From Methylomicrobium sp035916875 (GTDB lineage: Bacteria > Pseudomonadota > Gammaproteobacteria > Methylococcales > Methylomonadaceae), in contig NZ_JAXUHN010000077.1 of the NCBI RefSeq assembly GCF_035916875.1, positions 1 through 64,000 on the forward strand: 64,000 nt of DNA. Reading direction: 5' to 3'. The notes beneath the pieces are model-generated. The model was not told the origin of the DNA, ran no database searches, and saw only the letters and a program-made list of their open reading frames with translations. Below, piece by piece: positions 51,905-59,672 of this stretch. Positions within the stretch are counted from its first letter, which is position 1. Each line of letters starts with the position of its first letter. The position numbers and the translations under genes were made by a program.

Positions 51905-53302
51905 TCAATCCGGCGGCAATAGTTTTCCGGGATTCAATATCCCGTTCGGATCGAATTGTCTTTTGATCGCGCGCATCAGTTCCAGTACATTTGCATCCAG
52001 TTCGCGGTCGATGAAATCCCTCTTTTCCAGACCGACTCCGTGTTCGCCGGACAAGGTGCCTCCGAGATTAAGCACCATCGTGAACACTTCATCCATACAG
52101 TTTTGCGCTTTTTGGCTTTGACCGGGCGTGTCGGGATTTAGCAGTAAGTTCACATGAATATTGCCGTTGCCGGCATGGCCGAAGTTGATGATCGGCAAGT
52201 CGTATTTGACCGACAGCCGGTCGAGGCCCTCAATTAGATCAGGAATCGCGGTCACCGGCACCACTACATCTTCATTGATTTTTTTTGGCGCGGCCCTGCG
52301 CAGGGCCGGGGCCAAGGCCTTGCGGGTTTGCCAGAGCGCGTCGACTTCCTGCGCGGTATTAGCAATGCGAATGTCGAGCAGTCCATCATTGCGAGCGGCA
52401 TCGGCGACCTTGGCTGCTATGCTTTTCAGGCCTTCGCGAGGGCCATCGACTTCGATCATCAACAGTGCGCCGGCTTGTGCGGGCAGGTCACAGGCGGAAT
52501 GATGCCGGATCATTTCAATTGCGTTGCCGTCGATGAATTCGAGTGCGCACGGCACGATCGGCTGCGCCATGATCGTTGAGATGGCTATTGCCGCATCCAG
52601 CACGCTACGGTAGATGGCCCTGAGGGTTTGGACCGCTTCCGGCAGCGGCGTCAGTTTCAATGTCGCTTCGGTTATGATCGCGAGCGTGCCTTCCGAGCCC
52701 AATAGCAAACGCGTCAGGTCATAGCCGACCACGCCCTTGCTGGTGCGGACACCGGTGCGGATTTCCCGGCCTGCGCCGGTCACGGCACGCAGTCCCAGCG
52801 TATTCTCTCTCGGTGTGCCGTATTTGACCGCGCGCGGTCCCGCCGCATTACAGGCCAGATTGCCGCCGAGACTGCAATAGGCAGCGCTGGTCGGGTCGGG
52901 AGGCCAGAAAAAGCCTCGGCTGCCGGCAAGCGTTTGGATTTCCTGATTGGTCAGCCCCGGTTCGACGATGAGTAAACGGTTTTCGGGCGAAAATTCGATT
53001 ATTTTTTGCATCCGTTCGAGCGAGACGACCAGTCCGCCCTGCAGCGGAACGGTCGCGCCGACGGTGTTGGTGCCGCGTCCGCGCGCGGTCAGGGGAGTCT
53101 GGTGTTGGTTGCAGGCGTTAACTATCTGGACGACTTGTTCATGACTGGTCGGAAACGCGACAGCTTGCGGCAGGGAATGGCGGCGGCTGTTATCATAGCC
53201 ATAGGCCCAGCAGTCTTCGGGATCGGTCAGAATGGCCATCGGCGGCAGAATTGATCGGAGCCCGGATAAAAAGCCGGCCGCCAATTTGGGTCGATTAGTC
53301 AT
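51905..53302 (-). CDS. FAD-linked D-2-hydroxyacid oxidase (GlcD/D-lactate dehydrogenase-like)
   Basis: 465 aa. Oxidises D-lactate or glycolate, passing electrons onwards. The FAD-binding PCMH region is clear: PLTARGRGTNTVGATVPLQGGLVVSLERMQKI (about 53-84), ANLACNAAGPRAVKYGTPRENTLGLRAVTGAGREI (about 145-180) and GSEGTLAIITEATLKL. The C-terminal oxidase motifs NFGHAGNGNIHVNLL and GGTLSGEHGVGLEKRDF complete the family. No glcE/glcF genes follow, which favours a stand-alone D-lactate dehydrogenase type. It is followed upstream by diaA on the same strand with a 9-bp gap. Cytoplasmic or peripheral. Confidence 0.85.
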   Translation of the reverse strand: MTNRPKLAAGFLSGLRSILPPMAILTDPEDCWAYGYDNSRRHSLPQAVAFPTSHEQVVQIVNACNQHQTPLTARGRGTNTVGATVPLQGGLVVSLERMQKIIEFSPENRLLIVEPGLTNQEIQTLAGSRGFFWPPDPTSAAYCSLGGNLACNAAGPRAVKYGTPRENTLGLRAVTGAGREIRTGVRTSKGVVGYDLTRLLLGSEGTLAIITEATLKLTPLPEAVQTLRAIYRSVLDAAIAISTIMAQPIVPCALEFIDGNAIEMIRHHSACDLPAQAGALLMIEVDGPREGLKSIAAKVADAARNDGLLDIRIANTAQEVDALWQTRKALAPALRRAAPKKINEDVVVPVTAIPDLIEGLDRLSVKYDLPIINFGHAGNGNIHVNLLLNPDTPGQSQKAQNCMDEVFTMVLNLGGTLSGEHGVGLEKRDFIDRELDANVLELMRAIKRQFDPNGILNPGKLLPPD

Positions 53303-53311
53303 GCTGGCGGC

Positions 53312-53899
53312 TCAGCCGCCGAAAATTTGATAGTCGATCAGGTCGCATAGGCAGTGCGTGATCATCAGGTGGGTTTCCAAGACATGCGCGGCGGAGTTCG
53401 ACGGCACGCGCAGTTCCAGATCGTTTTCATGCAGCAGCGGCGCAATGCTGCCGCCGTCCTGGCCGGTTAGCGCGATTACCGAAATGCCCTTGTCGTGCGC
53501 GCTGTTGACCGCCTTCAGCGTGTTCGCGGAATGGCCGCCGATCGTATATACGACCAGAATGTCGCCGCTGTGTCCGAGTGCCCGTAGCGGTTTGGCGAAA
53601 ATGTCGTCGTATTGCATGTCGTTCGCGATCGCGGTCAGCATGGTCATGCTGCTGCCAAGCGCAATGGCGGGCAGTGAGGGGCGGTCGCGTTCATAACGAT
53701 TGACCAGCGAGGCGGCCAGCAACTGCGCGTTGTTGGCCGATCCGCCATTGCCGCAGGTCATGATTTTCTTGTCGTTGAGCAGTGCATGAACGAGGCGTTG
53801 CGAGGCGAAGCCGATCAACTCGGACAGATTGTCCATCGCTTCCCGCTGGATATCTATGCTGTTCGTGAAATGGATGATGACGCGTTCTTGTAAACTCAT
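53312..53899 (-). CDS. diaA: DiaA-like SIS-domain protein
   Basis: 195 aa. SIS-domain protein of the DiaA/GmhA type: SLQERVIIHFTNSIDIQREAMDNL at the start, TCGNGGSANNAQLLAASLVNRYERDRPSLPAIAL (about 48-82) and VVYTIGGHSANTLKAVNSAHDKGISVIALTGQDGG. In E. coli DiaA helps DnaA load at oriC. The choice of DiaA over GmhA rests on position beside yraN and rsmI, as in E. coli. lpoA and dolP, usually also in that cluster, are absent here. Confidence 0.8.
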   Translation of the reverse strand: MSLQERVIIHFTNSIDIQREAMDNLSELIGFASQRLVHALLNDKKIMTCGNGGSANNAQLLAASLVNRYERDRPSLPAIALGSSMTMLTAIANDMQYDDIFAKPLRALGHSGDILVVYTIGGHSANTLKAVNSAHDKGISVIALTGQDGGSIAPLLHENDLELRVPSNSAAHVLETHLMITHCLCDLIDYQIFGG

Positions 53900-53902
53900 G
53901 TC

Positions 53903-54307
53903 CTAGTTTTGCGATGAAAAGGCATTGGTTATCCACTCGATGCCGCCGTCGCCGCTGATTGCCACCACGTCGAAACGGAGCGGGCAGTCAAGTTTTTGCT
54001 TGGATAAATAGACCTGGGTCGCGGCTATTATACGCGATTGCTTGGCGCGGGTAATGCTTTCCAAGGCGCTGCCGTGTCGGTTTGATTGACGGAATCTGAC
54101 TTCGACGATTACCAGGGTCCGGCCGTCCTTCATGACCAGATCAAGCTCGCCCTGTTTACAGCGGAAATTCCTGCGGACCAGTACCAGGCCCTTGTTGCGC
54201 AGAAATTTCCGGGCTTTTTCTTCCGCGTCGTCGCCGCGCAATAGGTGGGGCGCCCTAAAGGGTATGCCGGTCAGCAGAGTCAAGAGGGAGGGTTTATCAT
54301 TCTTCAT
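53903..54307 (-). CDS. yraN: YraN/UPF0102-family protein
   Basis: 134 aa. Predicted nuclease-fold protein of the UPF0102 family, function not settled. The core EEKARKFLRNKGLVLVRRNFRCKQGELDLVMKDGRTLVIVEVRFRQSNRHGSALESITRAKQSRII (about 26-91) has the ED...VEVR catalytic-like pattern of restriction-type nucleases (GELDLV, VEVRF). It lies between diaA (3-bp gap) and the divergent rsmI, an arrangement conserved in gamma-proteobacteria. About 20 extra residues precede the core. Confidence 0.85.
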   Translation of the reverse strand: MKNDKPSLLTLLTGIPFRAPHLLRGDDAEEKARKFLRNKGLVLVRRNFRCKQGELDLVMKDGRTLVIVEVRFRQSNRHGSALESITRAKQSRIIAATQVYLSKQKLDCPLRFDVVAISGDGGIEWITNAFSSQN

Positions 54308-54442
54308 ATCGGGTAGGATTTTTGCGGTTCCGCCGGGTTATAATCGAGGGCTTTGACGATTAACAGGCATTTCAGGCAGGTGGAATGATTTTGGCACAGT
54401 TTTTCCGGTCTGTCTTGATGAAAGCTTGCTTAGGGCGGATGC

Positions 54443-55303
54443 ATGATGAATGAACGCGGTAAATTGTATGTGGTAGCAACTCCGATAGGGAATCTCGGCG
54501 ACATCAGTTATCGGGCGGTGGAGACGCTACGGCAGGTTGATCTGATTGCCGCCGAGGATACTCGCCATATCAAAACCTTGTTGCAGCATTATGGCATCAA
54601 TCAGAAAGTCATCTCGTTGCATCAGCATAATGAAGAACGCGCATCGGCGGAGTTACTGGAAAAATTGCGCGCGGGCCTGTCGATTGCGTTGGTGTCGGAC
54701 GCGGGGACACCGCTGGTCAGCGATCCCGGCATGCCGCTGGTGCGGATGGTTAAAGAGGCAGGCATCGAGGTTTCGCCGCTGCCGGGCGCCTGTGCGCTGA
54801 TTGCGGCCTTGTCGGCGGCAGGCTTGCCGACCGCGCGGTTTTCATTCGAAGGTTTCGCGCCAAGAGCGTCGGCGGAAAGAAAATCTTTTTTCAAGGCAAA
54901 AGCAGCATCCCCCGACACATGGATCTTTTATGAGTCTTGCCACCGGGTGCTGGCGTCTCTGCGGGATTTGAGTGAGACAATGCTGCCGGATCGGCAGGTC
55001 GTGATTGCCCGGGAATTGACCAAGCTGCATGAAACAATCGTCAAAACATCGCTGGCCGAGGCGCTGGTTTTGGTCGAATCCGATCACAACATGCAGAAGG
55101 GCGAGTTTGTGATTATCGTCGAGGGCGCGCCGAAAGGAGTTCATCCGGTGGAGATTACGGATGAGCAGGAAAAAATACTCCGAATTTTGCTGAAAGAATG
55201 TTCGATTTCAACCGCTGTTGCACTGGCGGTGCAGCTAACCGGCGCGCGCAAGAAAGCGCTTTATCCTGCGGCGTTGGTTCTTGGGTCTGCGAAAAGTGAA
55301 TGA
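54443..55303 (+). CDS. rsmI: 16S rRNA C1402 ribose 2'-O-methyltransferase
   Basis: 286 aa. Methylates C1402 of 16S rRNA, using S-adenosylmethionine. All family motifs are present: LYVVATPIGNLGDISYRAVETLRQVDLIAAEDTRHIKTLLQHYGI, SDAGTPLVSDPGMPLVRM, PLPGACALIAALSAAGLPTARFSFEGFAPR and IFYESCHRVLASLRDL. Two ATGs in a row; the first is used. Opposite to yraN, with a 135-bp control region between them. rnpB follows after about 60 bp. Confidence 0.95.
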   Translation: MMNERGKLYVVATPIGNLGDISYRAVETLRQVDLIAAEDTRHIKTLLQHYGINQKVISLHQHNEERASAELLEKLRAGLSIALVSDAGTPLVSDPGMPLVRMVKEAGIEVSPLPGACALIAALSAAGLPTARFSFEGFAPRASAERKSFFKAKAASPDTWIFYESCHRVLASLRDLSETMLPDRQVVIARELTKLHETIVKTSLAEALVLVESDHNMQKGEFVIIVEGAPKGVHPVEITDEQEKILRILLKECSISTAVALAVQLTGARKKALYPAALVLGSAKSE

Positions 55304-55347
55304 AAATAGGCGCTAATAGATTCCGATCGGCGATTATGACAAAACTG

Positions 55348-55356
55348 TGATATACT
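55348..55356 (+). promoter_or_regulatory. Extended -10 promoter of rnpB
   Basis: TGATATACT reads as TG-A-TATACT, an extended -10 box ending ten bases before the predicted RNA 5' end. No good -35 box was found. The promoter sits behind rsmI, so rnpB has its own start. Confidence 0.55.
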
Positions 55357-55365
55357 TCGCGTCGA

Positions 55366-55771
55366 AAGAGTCGGCTGAGCAGTCGCTGTTTTATCGTAAT
55401 GATAAAATGGAGGAAAGTCCGGGCTCCATAGGGCAGGGCGCCAGGTAACGCCTGGGAGGCGCGAGTCTACGGAAAGTGCCACAGAAAATATACCGCCCAT
55501 CTCCTAAATTTCCTGAAAGTTTGACCGATGCGTGATCGATGTCAAGTCTTCAGGAAATTTAGGGGCTGGGTAAGGGTGAAAAGGTGCGGTAAGAGCGCAC
55601 CGCGTCTCTGGTAACAGAGGCGGCATGGAAAACCCCGCCCGGAGCAAGATCAAATAGAGGAACAAACGCGCGGCCCGCGCGGTTCCTGGGTAGATTGCTT
55701 GAGTTGCAAGGTAACTTGCAACCTAGATGAATGGCTGTTCAAGACAGAACCCGGCTTACAGGCTGGCTCTT
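55366..55771 (+). ncRNA. rnpB: RNase P RNA
   Basis: About 406 nt, bacterial class A. Diagnostic conserved parts: GAGGAAAGTCCGGGCTCC near 55411, AAGGGTGAAAAGGTGCGGTAAGAGCGCACCG near 55573, and the 3' ATGAATGGCTGTTCAAGACAGAACCCGGCTT near 55727. The 5' AGAGTCGGC pairs with the 3' GGCTGGCTCT, fixing both ends. The arm around 55502-55565 (CTAAATTTCCTGAA pairing with TTCAGGAAATTTAG) is a long variable helix. The RNA processes tRNA 5' ends. A T-rich stretch follows as probable terminator. The rsmI-rnpB-mraZ order is common in gamma-proteobacteria. Confidence 0.95.
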
Positions 55772-56056
55772 TCAGTTTTTTACGTTCCTTGCTTTCGGTT
55801 GTTTGGTCGTGCCAAACGTCTAGTCTTTATCTTTTTTGTTGCGTCAATCGTTTCCCCTGTATTTTTCTTCCTTCCTGTTTGCGATTTCTCCTGTCGGCCC
55901 GATTCTGGGGCGCTATTAAAGTAATTTGTCATTAGTTTGTTATAACCTCATGAAATCCAATGTTGTTGGTATGTCTGTCATTTTTTGATTTTAGGCGTCC
56001 GAGCGATGCCTGTCTAAGTCATTGTCAAAAAAGAAAGAAATTTGTTGTAAAGGCTC

Positions 56057-56085
56057 TTGACTCTGGTTCACTAGAAATCTATAGT
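56057..56085 (+). promoter_or_regulatory. Sigma-70 promoter of the dcw cluster
   Basis: TTGACT (56057-56062), exactly 17 bp, then TATAGT (56080-56085): a near-consensus promoter. The predicted RNA start is near 56092, so an ATG at 56084 cannot be the mraZ start and the TTG at 56147 gets a 55-base leader. MraZ-type repeats lie over the start site and just behind it. Confidence 0.75.
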
Positions 56086-56120
56086 GGAGCCTAAGTGGGA
56101 GAGAGTGGAAAATTTTGGTT
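56085..56120 (+). promoter_or_regulatory. MraZ operator: TGG direct repeats at 10-bp steps
   Basis: TGGGA (56096), TGGAA (56106) and TGGTT (56116) are spaced by exactly five bases, the pattern known for MraZ binding (TGGGN repeats with 5-base gaps). A fourth TGGAG (56085) is 11 bp upstream. They start in the -10 box and cover the first transcribed bases, so MraZ binding would block its own promoter. Confidence 0.7.
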
Positions 56121-56146
56121 TTTTTTTAGTTTTTTGGGGGGGGGGC

Positions 56147-56614
56147 TTGTTTCGGGGCATTAGTTCGCTCAATCTTGACGATAAGGGACGCCTGGCGATT
56201 CCGACCCGTTATCGGGACGAATTGCAGGAGTGTTGCGATCGTCAACTGGTCGTAACCGTCGCGGTCAACGAACTGTGCGTCGGCGAAGCCGGCTGCCTCT
56301 GGCTCTATCCCATGCCCGAATGGGAAAAACTCGAACAAACGATCAGTAAATTGCCGACGCTGAACAAGATGGCCGGCAAATTGCGGCGCTTTCTGATCGG
56401 TAACGCCTCGGAATGTGAAATGGACGCACAGGGCAGGTTATTGCTGCCTGAAAAACTTAGACGTTTTGCCAACATGGAAAAGAAGATCGTTTTAGTCGGA
56501 CAGTTGAACAAATTCGAAATCTGGAATGAAGACGCCTGGACGTCCAAGGAAGCTGAATGGCTGGCCGGCGATGATAACGACGGATTGGACGAGCTCGGCG
56601 CGTTATCATTTTAA
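56147..56614 (+). CDS. mraZ: Cell division / cell-wall cluster regulator MraZ
   Basis: 155 aa from TTG 56147. The family start FRGISSLNLDDKGRLAIPTRYR follows at once, so TTG is the initiator. The in-frame ATG at 56084 lies within the promoter and would add 21 odd residues (FFLVFWGGG) that are read from homopolymer runs. Two AbrB-like half domains are visible: DDKGRLAIPTRYR (residues about 10-22) and DAQGRLLLPEKLR (about 90-102). MraZ represses the dcw promoter by binding TGG repeats. A ten-G run serves as the ribosome-binding region. Confidence 0.9.
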   Translation: MFRGISSLNLDDKGRLAIPTRYRDELQECCDRQLVVTVAVNELCVGEAGCLWLYPMPEWEKLEQTISKLPTLNKMAGKLRRFLIGNASECEMDAQGRLLLPEKLRRFANMEKKIVLVGQLNKFEIWNEDAWTSKEAEWLAGDDNDGLDELGALSF

Positions 56615-56625
56615 AGAGAAAAGCG

Positions 56626-57552
56626 GTGTCGCATTTACCGGTCATGCTGGAAGAGGCGCTTGCGCAATTGGCGGTCAAGCGTCACGGGATTTATTTGGAT
56701 TGTACGTTTGGGCGCGGCGGGCATAGTCGTGCGTTGATGCAGAGGTTGGATGCGAAAGGGCGTCTCTTGGCCATCGATCGAGACCGGGAAGCGGTCGAGT
56801 CTAGCGCTGCGCAGGAGTTGTTGCGGGATGGCCGTTTTCGATTGTTTCACGGTTGCTTTTCGGAATTGACTGCGATTGTCGAGCAGGAAGGCTTGGCCGG
56901 GCAGATCGACGGCGTTTTGCTGGATCTCGGCGTTTCATCGCCGCAACTGGACAATCCGGATCGAGGCTTCAGTTTCATGAAGGACGGTCCCCTGGATATG
57001 CGGATGAACAGCAGCATCGGCCCTTCTGCGGCGGACTGGATCGCGACGGTCTCCGAAAAAGAATTGGTGCGGGTGTTATTCGAATATGGCGAGGAACGTC
57101 ATGCGCGGCGGATTGCGAAGGCGATCGTGGCCCGCCGGCAAGAAAGTCCGATCAAAACGACTCGGCAACTGGCCGAGTTGATTGCCGAGGCGTCGCCGTC
57201 CACGGAGCGGCACAAACATTCCGCGACCCGCGCGTTTCAGGCGATACGGATCGAAATCAATCATGAGCTGGACGAATTGCAGGCGGTGTTGCGGCAGGCG
57301 GTGCAGGTATTGAAACCTGGCGGGCGCTTGGTCGTGATCTCGTTTCATTCGCTGGAAGACCGGATCGTGAAGCGATTTATTCGCCGAGAGTCGGGCAGCA
57401 AATACGATCCCGGCAAGTTGCCGATCAGGGAGAGCGAAATCGAAAAAGGCGCATTGAAAAAAATCGGCGCTTCGATCAAGGCCGGTGCACAAGAGATCGG
57501 ACAAAATCCCAGAGCGCGTAGCGCGGTGATGCGGACGGCGGAGAGGGTGTAA
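56626..57552 (+). CDS. rsmH: 16S rRNA m4C1402 methyltransferase
   Basis: 308 aa from GTG 56626. N4-methylates C1402 of 16S rRNA, completing the same nucleotide that RsmI modifies. Family motifs: HLPVMLEEALAQLAVKRHGIYLDCTFGRGGHSRALM (residues about 3-38), VLLDLGVSSPQLDNPDRGFSFMKDGPLDMRMN (about 103-134), and LKPGGRLVVISFHSLEDRIVKRFIRRES. It begins 11 bp after mraZ and stops just before ftsL. Old name mraW. Confidence 0.96.
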   Translation: MSHLPVMLEEALAQLAVKRHGIYLDCTFGRGGHSRALMQRLDAKGRLLAIDRDREAVESSAAQELLRDGRFRLFHGCFSELTAIVEQEGLAGQIDGVLLDLGVSSPQLDNPDRGFSFMKDGPLDMRMNSSIGPSAADWIATVSEKELVRVLFEYGEERHARRIAKAIVARRQESPIKTTRQLAELIAEASPSTERHKHSATRAFQAIRIEINHELDELQAVLRQAVQVLKPGGRLVVISFHSLEDRIVKRFIRRESGSKYDPGKLPIRESEIEKGALKKIGASIKAGAQEIGQNPRARSAVMRTAERV

Positions 57553-57555
57553 TAA

Positions 57556-57828
57556 GTGGCGGCATTCAAAAATTTGGCAATGGGCGCGTTATTCGCGCTG
57601 CTGCTTGCGTCGGCGCTAGCTGCGATTTACAGCAAATACCATTCGCGTCAGGTTTTTATCGAGATCCAGAAGCAGGAAAAGATTCTGGATCAGTATGATG
57701 TGGAGTGGGGGCAACTGCAACTCGAACTGACGACTCAGGCGGATCAAAGCAAGATCGAACTGAGCGCGCGCGATCAACTGAAACTGGTTATGCCTGAACG
57801 CGACAAGATCGTTTATTTGAAGCCATGA
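57556..57828 (+). CDS. ftsL: Cell division protein FtsL
   Basis: 90 aa from GTG 57556. Small single-span protein of the divisome: hydrophobic span NLAMGALFALLLASALAAIY (residues about 5-24), then a coiled-coil periplasmic part SRQVFIEIQKQEKILDQYDVEWGQLQLELTTQ. It connects FtsB/FtsQ and activates FtsWI. Short but normal for FtsL. It starts 3 bp after rsmH and its stop overlaps ftsI by 4 bp. Confidence 0.9.
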   Translation: MAAFKNLAMGALFALLLASALAAIYSKYHSRQVFIEIQKQEKILDQYDVEWGQLQLELTTQADQSKIELSARDQLKLVMPERDKIVYLKP

Positions 57829-59672
57829 GAGATTTTCGCGACAGAGTCAAATCGGGATCGGGAGCGGCGGCGCCGGTCGATTGCGAGCGGCGCAGGAAAC
57901 TCCTCGTACTGGGGGTGATGGTGTGCATGGCTGCGCTGGTGGTGCGGGCGATCGATTTGCAGGTATTCGACAAACAGTTTCTGCAGCAGCAGGGCAATAA
58001 AACCTATGTGACAGATGTGCTCGTTCCGGCCTATCGCGGCATGATACGGGACAGAAACGGCGAGCCGTTGGCGGTCAGCACGCCGATGCAATCGATCTGG
58101 GTGAACGCGAAGGATCATCATCAGGCCGAGCAGGATTTCGAGGATGATCTAAAGAAGCACAAAAAAAGCCAGGAAGAAACACAAGCCCTGCTAAGCGACT
58201 ATCGTAACAAGACTCGAGCCGCAATCCGCGAGATGGAGCGTCTGCTCGGTTTGCCGACTGGAAAAGTCGCCGCTTTACTGAATGACAATCCCAAACGGCA
58301 ATTTGCCTATGTGATTCGCCGGATCGAGCCGCCGCTTGCCGATCAAGTGAAGAACTTGAAGATCGCAGGCGTCAATTTTGACCGCGAATTCAAACGTTTT
58401 TATCCGGCCGGCGCGGTTTCCGCGCATGTAGTCGGCTTTACCGATCTGAACGATGCAGGGCAGGAAGGTATCGAGAAAGGCTATGAAAATGTGTTGAAAG
58501 GTGTGCCGGGACGCAAGCGGGTGATCCGTGACGGCAAACAGCACATCATCGAGGATGTCGAAAACATCCGCGATCCGGCACCGGGGCGCGATCTCGAGTT
58601 GAGTATCGATCAGCGTATCCAGTACATTGCCTATAAAGAATTGCAGCGGGCGGTAGCCGAAAACAATGCCAAGTCCGCTTCGTTGGCGGTGCTGGATGCG
58701 AAGAACGGCGAGATTTTGGCGGCAGTCAGTTTGCCGGCGTTCAATCCGAATGCGCGTGAAGACTTGAAAGAGAGTCTTTATCGGAACCGGGCGATGACCG
58801 AAATTTTTGAACCCGGTTCGACCGTGAAGCCGTTTGTCGTCGCCGCCGCGCTGGACGGCGGTTATGTGCGTCCGAATGCGTTGTTCGCGACTCACGGTGT
58901 GTTTCAGATCGGCAAACATACGGTCAGGGATGTACATAATTACGGTACGATGGATTTGACGCATGTGATCAAGAAGTCCAGTAATGTCGCGGTATCGCAG
59001 ATGGCATTGAAGATGCCTCCGAAATATTTTTGGGGCATTTATGACCAGCTTGGTTTCGGTTCTTCGGCGGAGGCCGGATTTCCCGGCGAAGCGTCGGGGC
59101 GGCTTTTGCATTATTCGAAAATGAAGGACTTCGATCGGGCGACGTTGTCGTTCGGTTACGGACTCAGCGCTTCGGTTGTGCAATTGGCGAGAGCTTACAC
59201 CGCGTTGGCCGATGACGGCATTCTACACTCGGTCAGCCTGCTGAAACGTGATGAAGATCCGAATCCTGTGCGCGTGTTTTCGGCCGAGACCGTCAAAAGC
59301 GTGCGCAAAATGATGGAAACCGTGATCATGAAGGACGGCACCGCTTACGAGGCGAGGGTCGATGGTTATACGGTGGCGGGCAAGACCGGCACGGTCAAGA
59401 AGGCCGCCGGCGCACACGGCTATACCAGCAACAAATATTTCGCGGTTTTTGCGGGTATGGCGCCGGCCAGCGATCCGAGACTGATCATCACGGTGATGAT
59501 CGATGAACCTTCGGCGGGCAAGTATTATGGCGGCCTGGTGTCGGCGCCGGTGTTTTCCAGAGTGATGACCGGCGCACTGCGGGTGCTGGATATTGCGCCG
59601 GATAGGGACGAAACGATGCCTATCGTGTTGTCGCATAAAGATTCGCCAACAGAGGGCCATGAAATTAACTGA
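57825..59672 (+). CDS. ftsI: Septal peptidoglycan transpeptidase (PBP3)
   Basis: 615 aa. Class B penicillin-binding protein that cross-links septal peptidoglycan. One N-terminal span (LLVLGVMVCMAALVVRAIDL, residues about 26-45), the dimerisation domain with VPAYRGMIRDRNGEPLAVSTP, and the transpeptidase motifs EPGSTVKPF (Ser332 active site), SSNVAVSQ and GKTGTVKK (Lys520). A stretch of about 40 residues rich in Lys/Gln/Glu near 90-130 is usual for gamma-proteobacterial FtsI. It overlaps ftsL by 4 bp and murE by 14 bp. Confidence 0.97.
   Translation: MRDFRDRVKSGSGAAAPVDCERRRKLLVLGVMVCMAALVVRAIDLQVFDKQFLQQQGNKTYVTDVLVPAYRGMIRDRNGEPLAVSTPMQSIWVNAKDHHQAEQDFEDDLKKHKKSQEETQALLSDYRNKTRAAIREMERLLGLPTGKVAALLNDNPKRQFAYVIRRIEPPLADQVKNLKIAGVNFDREFKRFYPAGAVSAHVVGFTDLNDAGQEGIEKGYENVLKGVPGRKRVIRDGKQHIIEDVENIRDPAPGRDLELSIDQRIQYIAYKELQRAVAENNAKSASLAVLDAKNGEILAAVSLPAFNPNAREDLKESLYRNRAMTEIFEPGSTVKPFVVAAALDGGYVRPNALFATHGVFQIGKHTVRDVHNYGTMDLTHVIKKSSNVAVSQMALKMPPKYFWGIYDQLGFGSSAEAGFPGEASGRLLHYSKMKDFDRATLSFGYGLSASVVQLARAYTALADDGILHSVSLLKRDEDPNPVRVFSAETVKSVRKMMETVIMKDGTAYEARVDGYTVAGKTGTVKKAAGAHGYTSNKYFAVFAGMAPASDPRLIITVMIDEPSAGKYYGGLVSAPVFSRVMTGALRVLDIAPDRDETMPIVLSHKDSPTEGHEIN

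Larger units (their letters stand above)
55772..56146. other. Intergenic region rnpB - mraZ
   Basis: 375 bp without a gene. It ends in the dcw promoter (56057-56085), MraZ-type direct repeats (56096-56120) and two homopolymer runs (nine T at 56119-56127 and ten G at 56136-56145). The first 250 bp hold nothing I can name beyond T-rich sequence after rnpB. Confidence 0.5.

Noticed and set aside
55699..55935. Plus-strand frame over the rnpB 3' end
   Set aside because: It overlaps the conserved RNase P RNA 3' domain; the peptide has no coding character.
56084..56146. Upstream ATG start for mraZ
   Set aside because: It overlaps the -10 box; the added residues come from T- and G-runs, and family homology begins right after TTG 56147.
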